Shown here piece after piece: positions 50,076 through 61,364 of a DNA stretch of 64,000 nt. Origin of the DNA: Bolinopsis microptera. Taxonomy: Eukaryota > Ctenophora > Tentaculata > Lobata > Bolinopsidae. The position numbers and the translations under genes are program-made. The DNA is taken from contig NC_087079.1 in the NCBI RefSeq assembly GCF_026151205.1, positions 13,286,445 through 13,350,444 of the forward strand, read 5' to 3'. Positions within the stretch are counted from its first letter, which is position 1; every line of letters begins with the position of its first letter. The notes beneath the pieces are model-generated. The model was not told the DNA's origin. It saw only the letters and a list, made by a program, of their open reading frames with translations, and ran no database searches.

Positions 50076-50511
50076 GTAGAGAGTGTAACTAGTTACGTCA
50101 ATATCCCGCAGTAAGTGGTTTGATCCGGGTTTGATCAAATGGTGCGGAAATTGCGTCTCATTATGATCCTGCCAGCTGAGTTCCTCCTCCTCCTCCTCCC
50201 CAACTTTACACTATGACGCACAACAACAGTCAAAAGTAGAAGATATCACTGCCACTGTGTAATTGTATACAGTCTGACAGCTACCCTATACACTGTAAAG
50301 AGTAAATATAAGATTATATATAAACCAGGATTAGACTGCGAGCGGGGATCATTAACCCTCATTAGGGTCATTAGCTTATTATCTCTCCTCATTAGGTTTT
50401 ATTGCTGTCTGCAAGAGTAGACAGCTCTCTTTCTCGTGGTGTTACTAAAAATAGACCATTACTCATGATATTTTTGTGTCTACCTGTCTGTATACTGTAC
50501 ATATCACTACT

Positions 50512-50545
50512 ACTACTTAGTACTACTACTACTACTACTACTACA
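50512..50545 (+). repeat. (ACT)n microsatellite
   Basis: About ten ACT units with one interruption. Confidence 0.9.
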
Positions 50546-53500
50546 TTGTACTATATATAAAAGCTTTGTGAAGATCGTTGTGATGAGTCTTCTCAGATCC
50601 GGCCGTCTCTCCTCTGTAGTTGTGACTGATATTATATTATGTGTATTATGTCGCATAATAACATAATAACAGTATACTTTTGTAGTTAATTTGTAAAGTA
50701 GCCATCTGTTTTTTGTGTCTAGGCGGAGGTGGGCGATTACTTTTTAATTGCGATCTAATTCGCTTTTGATTTCCTTCAGTTGTAGTTGCGGCCGGCTTAC
50801 CAGCTGTCTGTCTCAGAAGATGTGATAATATACTGACTAACACAATGAGCAATGAGCTGCTTTTTCCGTACTCAATGCAAACATTATCATTATATTGTCT
50901 GTAGCTGCTTTGTTCCATTAGAAACTAATAGTATAGAAGCTGCCTTTTTGTTTTTTACCTGTCCCCATTGTAAGTTAGTTAGCAAACATAAGTTACAAAA
51001 CTGGTGATTACATAATATGTATCCGTGGCTTGTGCACATTGCACAACCATCTGCTACTTACTACCACTGCAAATTTACAATCAAAACGCTTAAACAATTG
51101 CAATGAGACAATCCGCCACGCACAACACATCATCATCTCAAAACTCATCCTCAGCATACAACGTCCTGCACCTCCCATCGATCCTGACATCATTACAACC
51201 GTTCAAACTATCTCTAAAATGACACTGATACGTAAGAGCTGAGGATATGATCTTATTCCTGGACTATGATACTTGATACTTGATATCCATCAGTGTGTTA
51301 ACTGTTAGCAAGTGTTAAGGACTGCGATAAGATAGTGAGTACAGTGTTAAGATAGTGGTAGTATGTAATGCATATGATAATTGATAATGATTTAGTTCAT
51401 GGTAGGTTGGGAGTGTCGTGTTGGCCGCATATCAGTAGAGTTAGTGCAATCCTTTGACATGCTCACCGTGCTCTGAGCTTATATTTGATAAGCTTTAAAT
51501 GTAGTTGTTAAGCTTTAAATTTAGTTTCATACATTTAATATGAGTTTTAAAGTTTGTTTGTAAAACCCTTCTAGAAGTTTCGGTAAAATGAGACTGGATA
51601 TTTTCTATATTGGACTCGTTCTGTTGGAGGATAGTAATTGGCTTCGTCTCTGTCACCCATTTCTCTCGAAGGGGTAGTATAATTTGATGACATACTGCAG
51701 CAGCCCAGTCTTATTTACTTCAGTCTTGGGAACATTCCTAACTTTAAGTTCTTCACCTCTGAAACATGCCAGCTCGGGCTATTCTTTTGTGGGTGTCATT
51801 TTCTTGCTAAGTCATTTCCCTCCGCAGTCAGTTCTCCCCGCACTTGTTTTTTGTTGTATTTGTTATTGTTAGAGTAATAGTATGCTGGGGGGTGACCTGC
51901 CCAACTGCCCTGGTCAGTTATTTACGTGATTTCAGCGGTGATTTAACCCATGACACATTAACTATTTACCCTTCACAACTTTAAGTCCTTACTTTCCAGT
52001 CATGTTACCTGGCTTAATGTTACTGTCATTTAAATCACCTATCTTATGATATTGTGTGTCATTTATATCCAAAAATATTGGCATCAACACAGTTACCATG
52101 AAAATTGCCACGAATACTGACACTAATTATATTGTTACAACATCTCATTGCTATCTCATGCGATAAGAACAGTTACATAATAAAATTGACAACATGACAG
52201 AATAGATTGCAATCCCGCAGAATTTGCAGCTGATTTGTGCAAAATGTAGGAGCCGTCAGCCGAGACTTATTGGAATTCTAAAGGAGACGTTTTTGCAACT
52301 TTGCTACAAGTTGCATTACTTATTAGATTTGTTTCCATCAATAGGAAGCGGGGACCGATCCCAACATGCTTGACGCAAGCTCGCTTTGTCTGTGGAACTT
52401 AGCACTTTCCAGCCAATGCAGAAAAAAGAGTATTTACGACGTGGGAGGGTCCTGGGGCTGGGTCAATATAAGTAGCAGCGATAACTCCTATTGCTCAATT
52501 TCAGACTTCTGCATTACTATTTACTACGCTTTCGAGATTCCGGAAAACGCTTTTGTTGCTTCCTGCAACTTCATGAGCTGCATTAAATTTTCGGTCTGAC
52601 AGTTGAGGCAGCAGGACTATATATTAAGATACTATAATAATGTCTAGGTACAATGTAACACGATCACTGCTGACGAAAAAGACAGACAAATAATTAAAGA
52701 GTAAAATTTACAAGCGGATGCTATAAAAATACAATTTCTCTTGTAACAATGAAGATCGGTATTCCGCATCATAGGTTACAACGTGTTAATTTTGTGGCAA
52801 TATAAATATATATATTTTTTTACGGCATACTACTCACTCCTTTAAATCGTTTCATTATATAATTAGAAATTTACAACAGTTCAAGCTTGCTGTAGTGGTT
52901 GGTAATTTCATGGGTTATATATAATGTACTTTAATTGCTTCTGCAACCATGTTATGACGTGATAGACAAGTCATGTATAGGTAGGGTTTATTTATTGCAC
53001 ATACTGGATTAGATAATAGATACAACCTCCCACCACACTACCTTTCAGTTCATTTGTTGTCATTCCCATTGCTGTTAGAGTTTCAGAGCTCCTCTCCAGA
53101 TTAAGATGATTCAACGCTGATGTAAGAGAGTTTATACTCAGTTCACATGATTTCACTTCCATCACATCACCCCTAACTTGTCAAATGCAGTTCCCTACAC
53201 TTCTTCTTTAATTCTAATCAGGCAACGTCTCGCCTCCCCCAAGGTCACGTCACATGACCTGTCCCCATGTCACATGACCTGTCCCCATGTCACATGATCC
53301 GTAATCCTTATACCACGTGGTTACTAATCTATTTCCGTCCCCCCCCCCCCTTCACGTGGTCCCTTATCACATGCCCCCAACCTGTCATTCTCATTGCCTC
53401 TAATTCCGGCTCTCTACCAATCTTGTGAGGGTCCTGTTTTTCCTAATAACCGGGGGACAAATCCCCTACTTAATGTCGTCATATCTCATGTTAAAATGAC

Positions 53501-53708
53501 GTGAACCCTACCCAGGGAACCCTGCTTACCTGGGAACCCCTCTTACAATCAAATTAAAAACTCCTTATCTCGCACTAGCCGAACTGTCACCCTCTGCTCC
53601 TCGTCCACGACCTCCGATCTCGTAATCACGTCAAAACCACCTGACACCTCGTACGCTATTTTAATTTTCTAAATTTAACCGTCCCCTGATATCCCCCTCC
53701 TGATACGT
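50546..53708. other. gene-less stretch upstream of the Raw-like gene
   Basis: No supported exon. 53240-53300 has three copies of CATGTCACATGACCTGTCCC and a run of ten C at 53341. The last 500 bp before the promoter are GC-richer, as in a proximal regulatory region. Confidence 0.45.
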
Positions 53709-53718
53709 GTATTTAAAG
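53709..53718 (+). promoter_or_regulatory. TATA-like box of the Raw-like gene
   Basis: TATTTAAAGG, about 200 bp before the inferred start codon, with a GC-rich region before it. Transcription would start near 53740. Confidence 0.4.
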
Positions 53719-53909
53719 GTCTCTGCTCTTGTTGGGAGAGTGTGAGCCTGCAGCACGCGGTGCATAGCTGGCACGAACGAGTCTCCTCACTCGCTGAGAT
53801 TTAACTTAGTTTAGAGTTTAATTTGGTTACCTATCTGTCTTTACTCACATGGTATATCGTTTACAGAATAATAATAATACAGTCCCCATACCGCACATAC
53901 AGTTATACC

Positions 53910-56900
53910 ATGAGCGAGCTCCTGTATTTTAGGTATGTGCAGTGTGCACCTACAGTGTTGTATGCCAGTGCTGGATAGCAATGAAATACTCCGAATTCGT
54001 GTTTTTTCTTGTTGTGAACTTTATTTTATTTTATTTCCCACGGCTGAAACTTTTAATTTTGTTTACAAACATTATTGGATATATCACTCGTTATTCTTTA
54101 GTCCCGACGATTATTAGTATTGTAATTTCCATGTTTTTTTCACAGGTATTTGTAATTTTTTCCGAAAAAATCACGTTCGTCCATTCCTCCCATTATTGAT
54201 ATTGAATCCCCCGCCTAACTGTGATGATGATGATCTAGTCTATCAGGTTTCAGGAGGCGTCCTAATATGGTGCAACTCATATCACTAGGCGTTGAAATTC
54301 CGGCACGTTATTCCAACACTGTCATAATATGCCAGTATCCCTCCCCTAACCGTCTTTACATTAAGTGAACAAGTTCACTCCGCAGGCTTTCACTCCGTGT
54401 TTGTGGCCTGGAATTAAGGCCGGGTTGCATTTCCTACCAGATGGCGTGGTTTAAGACTCGCCTTCCGGAACTGTTTCTAACGCAATGGACGTTTCTAGTA
54501 ATCTGTTTGGGTATTTTAACACGGCACAATTTATATTGTTGGTGCCCGCGATTGGTTGCTCAACAGTTCTGATAACTGTTTTGGTTTCACGGGATACTAA
54601 TGGGATATTGTGTTTCCTTATCATATGCTATTTTTAGTAAATAGTAACTATTCTCCGAGTAATGCTTGTCATGGCCATTAATTCTGCATGTCAGTTCAGC
54701 TTTCCACGCGGCATATCCATTTCATAGCTATTAGTCAGGATTCTGCCCTCTGATTGGAGTAAATCTGCCATCTCATCACCTTTTATTTTTACTATTATCT
54801 ACTATATTTACTCTTCTATCATTCAGCTCTTTCGGCTCACTTTTTGTCAGCTTAATTTTCTTGTAGTACAAGCATATTGCACAACTTGGCAAAACTTATA
54901 TAAACCTCACTCTGCGTTATAACAACATACGTTGCACTATTTGTTCTCTAGACCTTTCAGTATATAATGAATTTAGGATAGAAATATATTCATTGGATTT
55001 AACTTATCTCCGACTTATCAAGCACAGCTCTTTGCTTATTGATCATTGTGCAGCTTTTAACGGCCAGTAAATAATATTAGATGCATGGTGTCGCGGAGAG
55101 ATATGTTGGCGAATATTTTTTTGACTGGCTCGCAGTAATCCTGCCAACGTGCCATTTGCTCGGCCACTTGGCTTTGCTCGTCGTAGTTTGTCGTATGTTA
55201 GTAATTCATGATGAAATTGTCAAGCAAAATCTGACATATTCCTTTTTAAAATTTATTATGTGATTGAGATTCTGTACGGAAGGTTTTCCAAAGTTTCCTA
55301 TACGAAATTTATACTTGATTCGTATAATGCGATTGAGATTCTGTAAAGTTATTCAAAGTTTCTTGTTTCCAAATGTTCTCAATTTCATGATCACTAACCA
55401 TCCCTTCTTCTCTAGGTTATCACGTGACATGTTTGTGATCCTCATCTTCGCCGTTATCTTCGGTATGTGTATCATTCACAAGTCGAAGAAGCTCTACAAG
55501 TACCAGTATGGATCTTTCTCAAAACAAGTTGTCTCAGCTCTGAACATTATCGAAGATGAACTTAATTCGTCCCATCAGCCTCAGATAATTGATGACAGTG
55601 ATATGTCCACGATCTTGGACGCATCTAACGTCCATGTACCGGGAACATATATAGACATTTTGAAGGACCTCAAACGGGAGGGACACTTCACTTTGGGGGA
55701 GGGATTGTTAATAGCTAGCATGTTAAAAGACAAGCAGAACACAGACAATTATTATCACTTAAAGTCACCTAAGCCTGCCAACAGGAAGATTGAGAAGAAA
55801 CCAGTCTTCTTGGGCGGTTCTTGTAATCCTACCACCTGGAGAGGGGACATAGTCATCCCCATGTTCCAGGACCGTCACATCGACTTCTACAACCCACAAG
55901 TAGATGAGTGGACGGAGGCTCTAGTCCAGGCGGAAGCCAAGGCCAAGGAGCAGGCTCAGCTGCTCTTCTTCGTGCTTGACAACGAGACGCGAGCTCTAGC
56001 CAGTATAATGGAGGCTTGCTACTTCTTGGGCACCAGGAAACCCCTGACTCTGATCGTGAAGGAATACGATGGACAGGGCAACAAGTGGGAGATCATGGGC
56101 GAGGAACTGGACGAGTACGAGATCGATCTGCTGAACGATCTCAAAAGGTACGTCCTGGAGATCGCCAAGTTGGAGCACATTCCTGTGTTCAAAGACACTG
56201 CCACTGCTGCTCACTACGTTTCCGCTCTCTACGATGGTACCGCCGACTTCAAGGCTACCAGCAACAACAAAAGGATGGGAATCTCTGCTCTGAAGACGAT
56301 AGTCTCACAGGTGAAACACGCTGAAAACGCTTTCGACACCCACTCTTCTAAGTCAGGATTGATAAAGAACAGCGAACAGCTCTCCAAGATCTGCTGTAAC
56401 TCCTACAAGAGGATGGACTCCGACCCTGAGGTGGAATCAACCATCTCCAGGTTAAGGAAGGTGAAGTACCCACTCGAGAAGGACCAGTACATGGCTTACT
56501 ACAGCGAGTTGTACAGCGAACTCTCAGCTTCCACCATGTCCATGAGGAGAAAACGCAAGATGTCTTCCAGGAGGCGGATCATTGTTCCTGACTGGAGCGA
56601 CAACGCCTTCATCAAGAAGAAAAAGGGGGAGATCGAAGCTTTCGAGAACCTTCTCCGGACGAGCGATGCCCCTGTGGAGATCCTACCCTTCTACGACGTG
56701 CTGTACGAATCCAGACCCGACGACGTCCACCTGATGATCATACCGGAAGGTGAACACTCGACCTTGTGTATGATGCAAGCTGCCTTCCTCTTAGGACGAG
56801 GCAGTCACGTGGTACTCTACATGAAGGACTATTGTGCGGACGGGACCAGGGCCCCACCCTCTCCCACCGCACAGAAGGACTACCGACGGTGTAGGGTGTA

Positions 56901-56994
56901 CCTTCAGGACATGGCCATCCTACATGGGATGCCCATATTCGATAGTCCTGAGGAGTGCGTGGAACATGTTAAACATTCCTTGGTGGGCTCTTAG
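53910..56994 (+). CDS. Raw-like membrane protein with tandem deoxyribosyltransferase-like domains
   Basis: Model: join of 53910-53932 and 55416-56994; 1602 nt, 533 aa. Donor TTTTAG|GTATGT, acceptor CTTCTTCTCTAG|GTTATC, phase 2; ATACCATGA start with A at -3. Residues 13-28 (MFVILIFAVIFGMCII) form one membrane anchor followed by HKSKK, so the body should be cytosolic. Domain 1 (about 138-275) has VFLGGSCNPTTWRGD and a nucleoside 2-deoxyribosyltransferase-like block ASIMEACYFLG (Glu 207). Domain 2 (about 396-528) repeats the fold (HLMIIPEGEHS, TLCMMQAAFLLG, PIFDSPEE) with Gln 462 where domain 1 has Glu. This architecture recalls Drosophila Raw, linked to JNK signalling, but I assign only 'Raw-like'. 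Substrate unknown; a signalling or binding role is as likely as catalysis. Without the first exon, translation could start at residue 13. Confidence 0.82.
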
Positions 56995-59900
56995 TACAGA
57001 TTTGATAATCAGTAGTTTTATTATATTTTACTGTGTTCTAGCAGTCCATTTGAAGTGAATGTTTTCCCAGCTCAATTTGTCCGATTGTTTTGTACTGCAG
57101 ATTTCTAATGATTTTTACGATGCTTTTATTATGGTTTTATGAACGCACTTGCCTCTGCAGTTGCGTCGCCTGCATGTCCTTGAATAATGAGTTTCCAGAT
57201 GTATATAAAATTTCACAAAGCACACTGCAGAGGTGATTGTGTTGAAGCCTTTTGCTCAAACTGTTATTTTCCCGCAAACCTTCCAGGGCTGGAACTGGAG
57301 TTTGCGGCTTTTATGCGACGAGGTTTAAGTTTTTTTTGCCTATATTATATGATGTATGAAGTGATGTGCGCCGCATTCGGTGCTGCAAAGTTTTATATTA
57401 TGCCATGGGTTTGAGTAACGAGTTTATTAGCTTACTAGTAATATATTAAGTTAGTGAAATATAGCGTGAGTGTTAAGTTATGACTTATACTAGGTTCCCG
57501 TTTGTGCCTAAAAACTCAGTGTACTATGATTACTGTTACAAGTTCGAATCCCATGCTGCAGTAAGTATGTTAATGTGATTTCCTAAAAATTATTAATTTT
57601 CTCAAGATTATATGTCTCATCTGATTAATATGTTTAAATAATTTCCCAATTTTGAGATTATAATTCCGATTATAATATTATGTCAAGTGTCAGATTATTA
57701 AGTATCCTATCGCGATTATGGTGCCTTGATGGTAAATCAGCGGAATTGTGCTGTAATTTATTTCCTGAAATCTCCCAGTTTAATTTATTGTTGTGTTTTG
57801 TTATATATATTCTGTAACCAGTTTTACAAATTTATGTGTTGTAAAAATTGCATTTTTGTTTCCATTTCATTTCTTTCACATATCCTCACAAAGTCCGAGA
57901 TTTGATGGTGAATTGAGATAAGGTGAAACTTTTCCAATATTATTCGAATATTTTTCGAATACAATACTATTTCAAGCTTGAAGATATCACCATCCACCTA
58001 ATCTCATTTCTCATTGGATCACAAGTTGTTCATCGAGATTCAAGATGGAAAGCCAGTTTTCTTTCTGACCCTCTCATTGCAAAAGTTTTAAATTCTATCC
58101 AAGAAAACGCTAGAATCTGGCTCCGAATCCCACTCGATGTTCATCTGTTCATAGATTGTTAATATTTCTGAAATTATGTCATTATTGTAATATTATTATG
58201 GAGATATGTACTGAGATATGTGGTATATAATAGTAGAGAGTAGACCGGTATGTCGTGTGTTTTAGTTGAGTGTAGAAATATCCTAAAGTTTAGCTGCTGA
58301 TAAAGCCACAACTTTACCCCGACTCTCTGTTCCGAGAAATGGTTTCAACATTTTCCAGACGTTGACATGTTATTTTTCATGCTGTCGACAGATAAGGCAA
58401 ACCTGTGATCAGTGATTTAGCCGAGAAAACAGGTGATTTTAGAAGTGCTGTGTGACAACTGTTGAAATACCTCAACAGTTTCACACAAGTTGAAATGTTG
58501 AACAGAGGTCGGGATGAAGTTGTGGGATTTAGTATTTATTAGCTTACACCCCTTAGTAGTTAGTATTAGAAATAATAAATCAGATGTGATGTGAAAATAG
58601 AGGAAACTTGATAAAAACTGACAGATTCCGATCATATTTTAGATAAGAAGTCTGGTCGCAATCAGTTTAATACAAACACCATGTTTCCAATGTGGATCTG
58701 GTGTTTCCGGTGGATTATGTCAGTAAAGTTTCCTCAATTAATTAATTAATTAATTGATTTTTCACAGCACATCTGTGGGCCTGGGTTCTAGAGTCTAGAC
58801 TGTATGTGTTTTGTATGTACGTAGAGAAAAGAGCCTTTTTGTTTTTACCACTTTTTATTTCGCCTCAGCTAGGTGTCTTATGCGTATGATTAGCGAGAAG
58901 TTATTGTTGATTAATTAGTTAATTAATTGATTTATTGATCTATTAACTAGTTGGTTTATTATAGTTAATACTATATAGCGAAGCTTTCTTTAGCAGTGTC
59001 GAGTGTATTATATATACCATTTCCATCGTTCATTTTTAGAGTAACTCCTTTATCAATAATGTAACTTGTTTTATTTTGTCAAAGCCATCTAATTCCAGAT
59101 TTCTACAGAAAATATCGAAACAAAAAGTATAAGTATAAGTATCACAAAGTGATTGAATTCTTTGAAAATGTTGAAATTGAAATAAAATTGAAATTTCTGG
59201 CCGAATTATCATAAACCTCAGTTGAATCATTGTTCCTTTAACGGTGAAAATGAGTGTCTAAGTGATGGCAAATCCGATCTTTGTTCTCAGCCATCTCCAT
59301 TCTTCAACTTTCAACAGTTAACCGGTTCCAGGAGGCTTCCTACAACTAACATGCAGAGAGCTTGCAACATATTTTAATCCATGTATCATGAAAACTGATG
59401 AGTGCTCATACACATGTTTAAGTACTTGTACATTTTCAAGTAAAAGTGAAATTCTCTGAGTAAAAGGGAGTATCATCTGGATAGTGGCTTCTTTCTGTAA
59501 GTATACGCTCTCGGACGTGGAATTTATATTCCCTGTGATAGATTCCTTTACAGCTGCCACATTTTCGTATTGGAATTGTTTTGAAGCTGTGCCAAAAAGG
59601 CAAAAGTATGTGACTGGTGCTCAGCTCCTTTTACATTTACAAGACCTGGCAGAGTCGCAGACCGTTGTCTTTTACCTAAACTTATCAGGACATAACAAGA
59701 TCAATCTGACAGTTGTTTTGGTCTACCCAAAGGCCAAATTTGGGCATTGGAAAGATGGATATTTCCTGTTTTCAATCCCATTAATTGATTACAGATCTTT
59801 AACCGTAGGGCCCATACTCTTGTCACCGCTGCTATTATTAATTGATTCAAAACTATAAGGCGGGATGCCGCACCAGGCCGGAAGAACTAAGAAGCGAATC

Positions 59901-60082
59901 TATTTAAAGTTGATACCGCACAAATGCGTGCCTATCACTATGGTTCCCTGTAAAAAACTCGGCAGAAATTTGACTAATCACCAGGGACTCCGGGGTCATT
60001 TCCAAGTACAACAAGTAATATACGGATATCTTGTACTGCAACATCGCCAATATGACTATTAAACGCCAAATCATAATCAACA
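56995..60082. other. 3' flank without a supported gene
   Basis: Probably includes the Raw-like 3' UTR, although no close AATAAA is present; the nearest clear one I see is at about 58573. 58738-58760 is an (AATT)n run. At 59318-60062 frames are open on both strands (plus 59484-59858, 124 codons), perhaps an old mobile-element fragment; I recognise no domain. Confidence 0.4.
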
Positions 60083-61190
60083 CGCCCTTTATCTGGGTGC
60101 CACAGTGTAACACCCTTTATCTGAGTGCTACAGTGTAACACCCTTTATCTGGGTGCCACAGTGTAACACCCTTTATCTGGGTGCCACAGTGTAACACCCT
60201 TTATCTGGGTGCCACAGTGTAACACCCTTTATCTGGGTACCACAGTGTAACACCCTTTATCTGGGTGTCACAGTGTAACACCCTTTATCTGAGTGCCACA
60301 GTGTAACACCCTTTATCTGGGTGCCACAGTGTAACGCCCTTTATCTGGGTACCACAGTGTAACGCCCTTTATCTGGGTGCCACAGTGTAACACCCTTTAT
60401 CTGGGTGCCACAGTGTAACACCCTTTATCTGGGTGCCACAGTGTAACGCCCTTTATCTGGGTACCACAGTGTAACGCCCTTTATCTGGGTACCACAGTGT
60501 AACACCCTTTATCTGGCTACCACAGTGTAACACCCTTTATCTGGGTGCCACAGTGTAACACCCTTTATCTGGGTGCCACAGTGTAACATCCTTTATCTGG
60601 GTGCCACAGTGTAACACCCTTTATCTGAGCTGGGTGGCACAGTGTAACACCCTTTATCTGGGTGGCACAGTGTAACACCCTTTATCTGGGTGGCACAGTG
60701 TAACACCCTTTATCTGGGTGTCACAGTGTAACACCCTTTATCTGGGTGCCACAGTGTAACACCCTTTATCTGGGTGTCACAGTGTAACACCCTTTATCTG
60801 GGTACCACAGTGTAACACCCTTTATCTGGGTGCCACAGTGTAACACCCTTTATCTGGGTGCCACAGTGTAACATCCTTTATCTGGGTGCCACAGTGTAAC
60901 ACCCTTTATCTGGGTGGCACAGTGTAACACCCTTTATCTGGGTGGCACGGTTTTAACAACCTTTATCTGGGTGTCACAGTGTAACACCCTTTATCTGGGT
61001 GCCACAGTGTAACACCCTTTATCTGGGTGCCACAGTGTAACACCCTTTATCTGGGTGCCACAGTGTAACACCCTTTATCTGGGTGTCACAGTGTAACACC
61101 CTTAATCTGGGTGCCACAGTGTAACACCCTTTATCTGGGTGTCACAGTGTTACACCCTTTATATGGGTCTCACTGTGTAACACCTCTTGC
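60083..61190 (+). repeat. 28 bp minisatellite, about 39 copies
   Basis: Unit GTAACACCCTTTATCTGGGT followed by GCCACAGT, with variants of the 3-4 bases after GGGT (GCC, GTC, ACC, GGC). Confidence 0.97.
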
Positions 61191-61358
61191 TGGCCATAAT
61201 TTAGGCCGATCAAAAATTGCAGAAACTTTACCATTTCCGTAGTATAGTAACTGATTCAGCCTGGAAAGTGGAAGGAAGCATAAAACGATTAAAACTGCAA
61301 TCCCGCTTGTAGAAATAATAAGCCATTTAAGTAATTGAAACTGCAATAGCAATATCAT
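61173..61358 (-). CDS. doubtful small membrane ORF
   Basis: Minus-strand frame MILLLQFQLLKWLIIST, then a hydrophobic segment (GIAVLIVLCFLPL) and RLNQLLYYGNGK, ending inside the 28 bp array. It holds one convincing membrane-helix-like stretch and internal splice-like sites (TTTCCAG|GCTG and AAATG|GTAAAG). It could be an exon of a multi-pass membrane protein or chance; no other exon was found. Confidence 0.2.
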
Positions 61359-61364
61359 AGCCAA

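Noticed and set aside
49672-50138. Leu/Ser/Pro-rich and Arg/Glu-rich ORFs
   Set aside because: Pure products of the CT microsatellite.
50646-50918. 90-codon minus-strand ORF with a hydrophobic segment
   Set aside because: No partner exon, unremarkable composition, no recognisable domain.
51006-51242. C-rich plus-strand ORF of 70 codons
   Set aside because: Odd composition but no homology, splice partner or poly(A) signal; a frame on the other strand is equally open.
57535-57565. tRNA B-box-like GTTCGAATCCC
   Set aside because: No A box, acceptor stem or cloverleaf at the right distance.
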